This document shows, piece after piece, positions 62,815 to 64,000 of a stretch of 64,000 nucleotides of DNA. The notes beneath the pieces were generated by a model. It was not told the origin of the DNA. It made no database searches and saw only the letters and a program-made list of their open reading frames with translations. A program made the translations under genes and the position numbers. Numbering within the stretch: position 1 is the stretch's first letter; each line of letters opens with the position of its first letter. Source of the DNA: CAKRJP01 sp963589425 (GTDB lineage: Bacteria; Bacillota; Clostridia; Lachnospirales; Lachnospiraceae); assembly GCA_963589425.1 (NCBI GenBank), contig CAVAKZ010000004.1, positions 22,124 through 86,123 of the forward strand. Reading direction: 5' to 3'.

Positions 62815-62849
62815 ATTATATTGACTTTCTTTTTTTAATGCAATATACT
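62815..62849. promoter_or_regulatory. Fully overlapping divergent promoters
   Basis: Minus strand: TTGCAT (62843-62838), 17 bases, TATAAT (62820-62815) for the Ntn-hydrolase unit. Plus strand: TTGACT (62821-62826), 17 bases, TATACT (62844-62849) for the LytTR gene. The four hexamers are interleaved in 35 bases, so polymerase can occupy only one promoter at a time. Confidence 0.75.
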
Positions 62850-62860
62850 TTAAGAATATC

Positions 62861-62891
62861 ACTTGTTTATAGGCAAAAATAACTTGTGTAT
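62861..62891 (+). promoter_or_regulatory. Direct repeats, possible LytTR binding site
   Basis: ACTTGTTTAT (62861-62870) and ACTTGTGTAT (62882-62891), 21 bases apart, just behind the expected start of the LytTR transcript. Two half-sites two helical turns apart is the usual LytTR layout, suggesting autoregulation. Confidence 0.5.
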
Positions 62892-62911
62892 TTTTTCAAG
62901 GAGGACTCTTT

Positions 62912-63694
62912 ATGACTGTTAATGAAATTTCAGACCTTACTGCCAGTCTCTTAATTCGATATTACGATAATGACATACAACCATTTTTAGATTACTGCCA
63001 CGAGGATATTCTCTGGCTTGGCCCTGCAAAGAAGCAAGTAATCCGCACCAAAAAAGCTCTGGTAGATGCATTTAGTCTGGAAGACCAGCAGCTGCATTTT
63101 AAGGTTTATGACCTTACTGCAACTCCCTTGCATATTTGTAGCAACTGTACAGAAGTTCTTCTAACCTTTGTAGTAGATACTTTCTGGCCTGACGGAAGTT
63201 CTAACCGGGTCTATCAGCGGATTGATTTTACCTGGGAGATCAAAAAAGACCTTAGCCGCATTCGGGTATGCCATATTTCCAACCCCATTGACTACGATGA
63301 CAGGGACTCAATTTATCCAGTTCACTACCTAGAAAATCATTCTCATATGACTCTTTACGTCGATTCTTCAGAGAAACTGTCTTTTCCAGGAAAGAACCGG
63401 ACCACCCTCTACACAAGCCCGGAGCAGATTCTTTACATGGAAAGTATGGGAAATCATACCCGCATCCACCTGATTTCTCAGACCTTTGAATGCACCAAGC
63501 GTTTGTCAGAAATCAGCAAAAAAATTAGCAACCGATTTCTTCGCTGCCATGCAAGCTACCTGGTAAATCCCTTATATGTAGAGTCTATTGAACGATTTGC
63601 ATTGACTATGACAGATGGGAGAAAAATTCCGGTACCGGAGAAGAAATATACAGCTGTGAAAGCAGACTTGCTTAAGAATGGTTGTCGAGCATAG
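62912..63694 (+). CDS. LytTR-family transcriptional regulator with NTF2/SnoaL-like N-terminus
   Basis: 260 residues, CAAGGAGG upstream. Residues ~1-130 resemble a SnoaL/NTF2-like alpha+beta barrel (LLIRYYDNDIQPFLDYCHEDILWLGP, FTWEIKKDLSRIRVCHISNP). Residues ~160-258 form a LytTR DNA-binding domain (ILYMESMGNHTRIHL, RFLRCHASYLVNPLYVESIE). No receiver domain, so it is not a classical two-component regulator; the N-terminal barrel may bind a small ligand. It precedes allH by 67 bases and is divergent from the Ntn-hydrolase unit, both plausible targets. Confidence 0.82.
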   Translation: MTVNEISDLTASLLIRYYDNDIQPFLDYCHEDILWLGPAKKQVIRTKKALVDAFSLEDQQLHFKVYDLTATPLHICSNCTEVLLTFVVDTFWPDGSSNRVYQRIDFTWEIKKDLSRIRVCHISNPIDYDDRDSIYPVHYLENHSHMTLYVDSSEKLSFPGKNRTTLYTSPEQILYMESMGNHTRIHLISQTFECTKRLSEISKKISNRFLRCHASYLVNPLYVESIERFALTMTDGRKIPVPEKKYTAVKADLLKNGCRA

Positions 63695-63761
63695 AAATCG
63701 CTACCATTGAAGGCAAAGCCCAATTCAGTTATTATGATGCAAAACATACTAGGAGTTTCTT

Positions 63762-64000
63762 ATGTCTTTTTATAGAATAAATCAACTATCACAATTTGCT
63801 TTTGAGATTTTGGAGTCTGCGGATCTAACCAAGATCCACTCCATCTATCGCAAAACCATTAATTTAGATGTAAATGGCCAGCTTCTTGCCCTGCAAGTAG
63901 AAGGCTCTCCCCTTTCTCCCATAAGCCTCATTACTGATATGACGCAGGAGGATATGGAAGAATTAGGGCTAGCAGTTCATCAGCAGTTATCTATCAGGCA
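63762..64000 (+). CDS. allH: DUF2877 protein AllH (YlbF-like), N-terminal part (runs off window)
   Basis: 79 residues are present, starting MSFYRINQLSQFAFEILES after an AGGAG site. The pattern IHSIYRKTINLDVNGQLLAL followed by SPLSPISLIT matches the N-terminus of DUF2877 proteins such as YlbF, the third component of oxamate carbamoyltransferase. The assignment is supported by the FdrA-DUF1116 fusion at 47146-50157, which lacks this partner. It is co-directional with and close behind the LytTR gene. Confidence 0.68.
   Translation, partial: MSFYRINQLSQFAFEILESADLTKIHSIYRKTINLDVNGQLLALQVEGSPLSPISLITDMTQEDMEELGLAVHQQLSIR

Overview
The window looks like a scaffold from a low-to-medium GC, anaerobic Firmicute, most likely a Lachnospiraceae-type gut or oral Clostridium relative. 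Supporting signs are the complete anaerobic (early cobalt insertion) cobalamin pathway, a T-box in front of pheST, a BglG/GlcT-type PTS antiterminator, a Gram-positive sorting-signal surface protein and a 6S RNA with its own promoter. Two 10-base N runs (15551-15560, 38002-38011) are scaffold gap placeholders; the first breaks the frame of cbiG. The species assignment is inference.

Layout. 1-2390 (minus): start of a panE-like reductase and a cohesin-domain sensor with a kinase-like ATPase. 2442-18356 (minus): one compact run of 17 cobalamin genes, cbiD-cbiL-cbiF-cbiG-cbiH-cbiJ-cbiET-cbiA-cobT-cobU-cobS-cobU-like-cobC-cbiB-cobD-cbiP-cbiC, read from a strong promoter at 18394-18422 with a leader too short for a B12 riboswitch. 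18561-23543: T-box-pheS-pheT-queA. 23553-27086: glucose-type PTS unit ptsG-glcT-ptsH with an antiterminator target. 27095-31501: an uncharacterised C39-like cysteine protease with a GNAT gene, and a YihY-family membrane protein. 31571-31828: 6S RNA. 31831-35522: leuC-leuD-thrC plus a small membrane protein. 35682-39376: membrane proteins, a PHP-family hydrolase and a metal-efflux-type permease.

39620-64000 is an anaerobic allantoin (purine-derived) utilisation locus in four transcription units. pucG stands alone. allE-allD-allFG-allK-permease-small membrane protein-allC-regulator forms one operon. Allantoinase-NCS1 permease-allantoinase-NCS1 permease forms a second. A LytTR regulator followed by the start of allH forms a third on the plus strand at the right edge. 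Together they predict this chain: allantoin is taken up, opened to allantoate (AllB), cut to ureidoglycine (AllC), then deaminated (AllE) and oxidised (AllD), or transaminated (PucG), to oxalurate. The FdrA/DUF1116/DUF2877 oxamate carbamoyltransferase splits oxalurate into oxamate and carbamoyl phosphate, and carbamate kinase makes ATP from the latter.

The most notable points are: the fusion of FdrA and DUF1116 into one 1003-residue protein with the DUF2877 partner encoded 14 kb away on the other strand; a CCRGTTGAAAA promoter-overlapping motif shared by the two main allantoin operons; an XRE-GntR-FCD regulator; a LytTR regulator with an NTF2-like N-terminus expressed from a promoter that completely overlaps a divergent one; and a repeat-rich 1 kb non-coding stretch (40940-41896) between pucG and the regulator.
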